In this document: positions 63,392 through 64,000 of the stretch, piece after piece
Layout of the letters: every line of letters begins with the position of its first letter
Position numbering within the stretch: the first letter of the stretch is position 1
Assembly (NCBI RefSeq): GCF_013388255.1
Contig: NZ_CP058215.1
Span: forward strand, 124,001 to 188,000
Reading direction: 5' to 3'
Length of the DNA stretch: 64,000 nt
Origin: Methanolobus zinderi
Lineage (GTDB): Archaea > Halobacteriota > Methanosarcinia > Methanosarcinales > Methanosarcinaceae
The notes under the pieces: generated by a model
What the model was told of the DNA's origin: nothing
The model's input: the letters and a program-made list of their open reading frames with translations, nothing else
The model's database searches: none
Made by a program: the position numbers and the translations under genes

Positions 63392-64000
63392 CTAATATTT
63401 GTGGCTCTTTGCCATCTCGACCATTGCCTGCAGGTTCTCGGTCGGTGTCTTACTGACAATACCACAGCCTGGTGCCAGCAGGCCTACTCCTGCGTCCAGT
63501 ACCTTCTGTGATTCTTCCTTTACGACTTCCGGGGTCTGGTTCCAGAGGACGTTCACAGGATCAAGGTTACCGACGATCACTGCCTTGTCCACGTTTCCAA
63601 CAGCGGTTGCAACGTCAACATTCTGGTCAACACTGATGGCATCCACACCTGAGGATTCCATGAGTGCAAGTCCCTTGGTGGTATCACCACAGATGTGCAA
63701 CACTACAGGTACGTTGACCTCGTGCATTGCATCAACTATCTTTGCGTGGTATGGCACGACGAACTTCTCATAGAACTCTGCACCAATGAGCTGGGCACTT
63801 GCTGTAGGATCAATGATGACCATTGTGTCGGCACCGTTCTCGACCATCTTCTTTGCATATGCAACACAGAAATCGGTTGTGAACTCCATAAGTGCCAGAC
63901 CGAAGGCCTCGTCTGTGAATATGGCCATGAACCAGTCATCACCATTGAGGTGCTGTGCAAGGGAGAAAGGACCGATCATACTGCCCATGACAGGAAGTTC
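63392..64000 (-). CDS. mtbA: Methylcobamide:CoM methyltransferase MtbA, copy 2 (5' end beyond window)
   Basis: Only the C-terminal 202 residues lie in the window. Over the 198 residues comparable with copy 1, a single residue differs (Val for Ala in MHEVNVPV), while many codons differ synonymously. The visible zinc ligands (HIC, PGCG) are intact. Unlike copy 1 (TGA), it ends with UAG at 63392-63394; reading through it would add 15 residues after the amber before TGA. Both copies point the same way and bound the methylamine island. Confidence 0.93.
   Translation of the reverse strand, partial: ELPVMGSMIGPFSLAQHLNGDDWFMAIFTDEAFGLALMEFTTDFCVAYAKKMVENGADTMVIIDPTASAQLIGAEFYEKFVVPYHAKIVDAMHEVNVPVVLHICGDTTKGLALMESSGVDAISVDQNVDVATAVGNVDKAVIVGNLDPVNVLWNQTPEVVKEESQKVLDAGVGLLAPGCGIVSKTPTENLQAMVEMAKSHKY

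Overview
The window is chromosomal DNA from a methylotrophic, pyrrolysine-decoding methanogenic archaeon, almost certainly of the family Methanosarcinaceae. The genus cannot be fixed from sequence alone, but moderate GC and AT-rich promoters fit Methanolobus, Methanococcoides or Methanomethylovorans-type genomes. The evidence is three methylamine methyltransferase genes (mtmB, mtbB, mttB), each interrupted by one in-frame UAG at exactly the position known for pyrrolysine (202, 356, 334), their corrinoid proteins, the CoM methyltransferase mtbA, and a tRNA with CUA anticodon (pylT). Archaeal housekeeping genes (aRF1, Taw1, NOG1-like GTPase, ribose-1,5-bisphosphate isomerase, the archaeal HMG-CoA synthase/thiolase/DUF35 set) agree. 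Most starts are preceded by GGTGAT/GAGGTG-type ribosome binding sites.

Layout. 1-7.6 kb: a partial CBS-domain regulator, a NOG1-like GTPase, an aminotransferase/6-phospho-3-hexuloisomerase pair, a DUF2073/Era-like GTPase group, an AbrB-PhoU regulator and two unknown genes. 7.6-19.4 kb: a UbiA-family prenyltransferase, a methanogen-type (DUF1724/MOD1) regulator, purH, a PAPS-reductase-like fusion, a Cas4-like protein, the mevalonate entry operon with its HTH gene, a CYTH protein, and two small toxin-antitoxin loci (RelE type with a 26-bp palindrome upstream; hicB with a truncated hicA). 19.4-28.5 kb: metG, sppA, small metabolic and repair genes, R15P isomerase, and two HepT/MntA modules, one bracketed by 130-bp direct repeats. 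28.5-43.3 kb: two succinate-semialdehyde-type dehydrogenases, the second coupled to a thiamine-diphosphate decarboxylase resembling cyanobacterial 2-oxoglutarate decarboxylase; then msrA, a Trm5-type methyltransferase, an ABC exporter with TetR regulator, argS, prf1, taw1 and an M18 peptidase.

43.4-64 kb is a methylamine island bounded by two nearly identical mtbA genes in the same orientation (the second runs off the window). On the minus strand it holds mttB-mttC, the trimethylamine permease mttP with a winged-helix gene and a 49-codon membrane peptide, mtbC-mtbB-mtmC-mtmB, a large PAS/GAF sensor without a transmitter, pylT, and two tandem hydantoinase-A-like ATPase genes. Together these take up trimethylamine, strip its methyl groups stepwise (MttB, MtbB, MtmB) onto corrinoid proteins (MttC, MtbC, MtmC), and pass them to coenzyme M (MtbA). 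The most unusual gene is a plus-strand mtmB homologue (45141-46514) in which the pyrrolysine codon is an ordinary Met codon and other active-site residues are also changed; it has no corrinoid partner of its own. pylS, pylB, pylC and pylD are not in the window.
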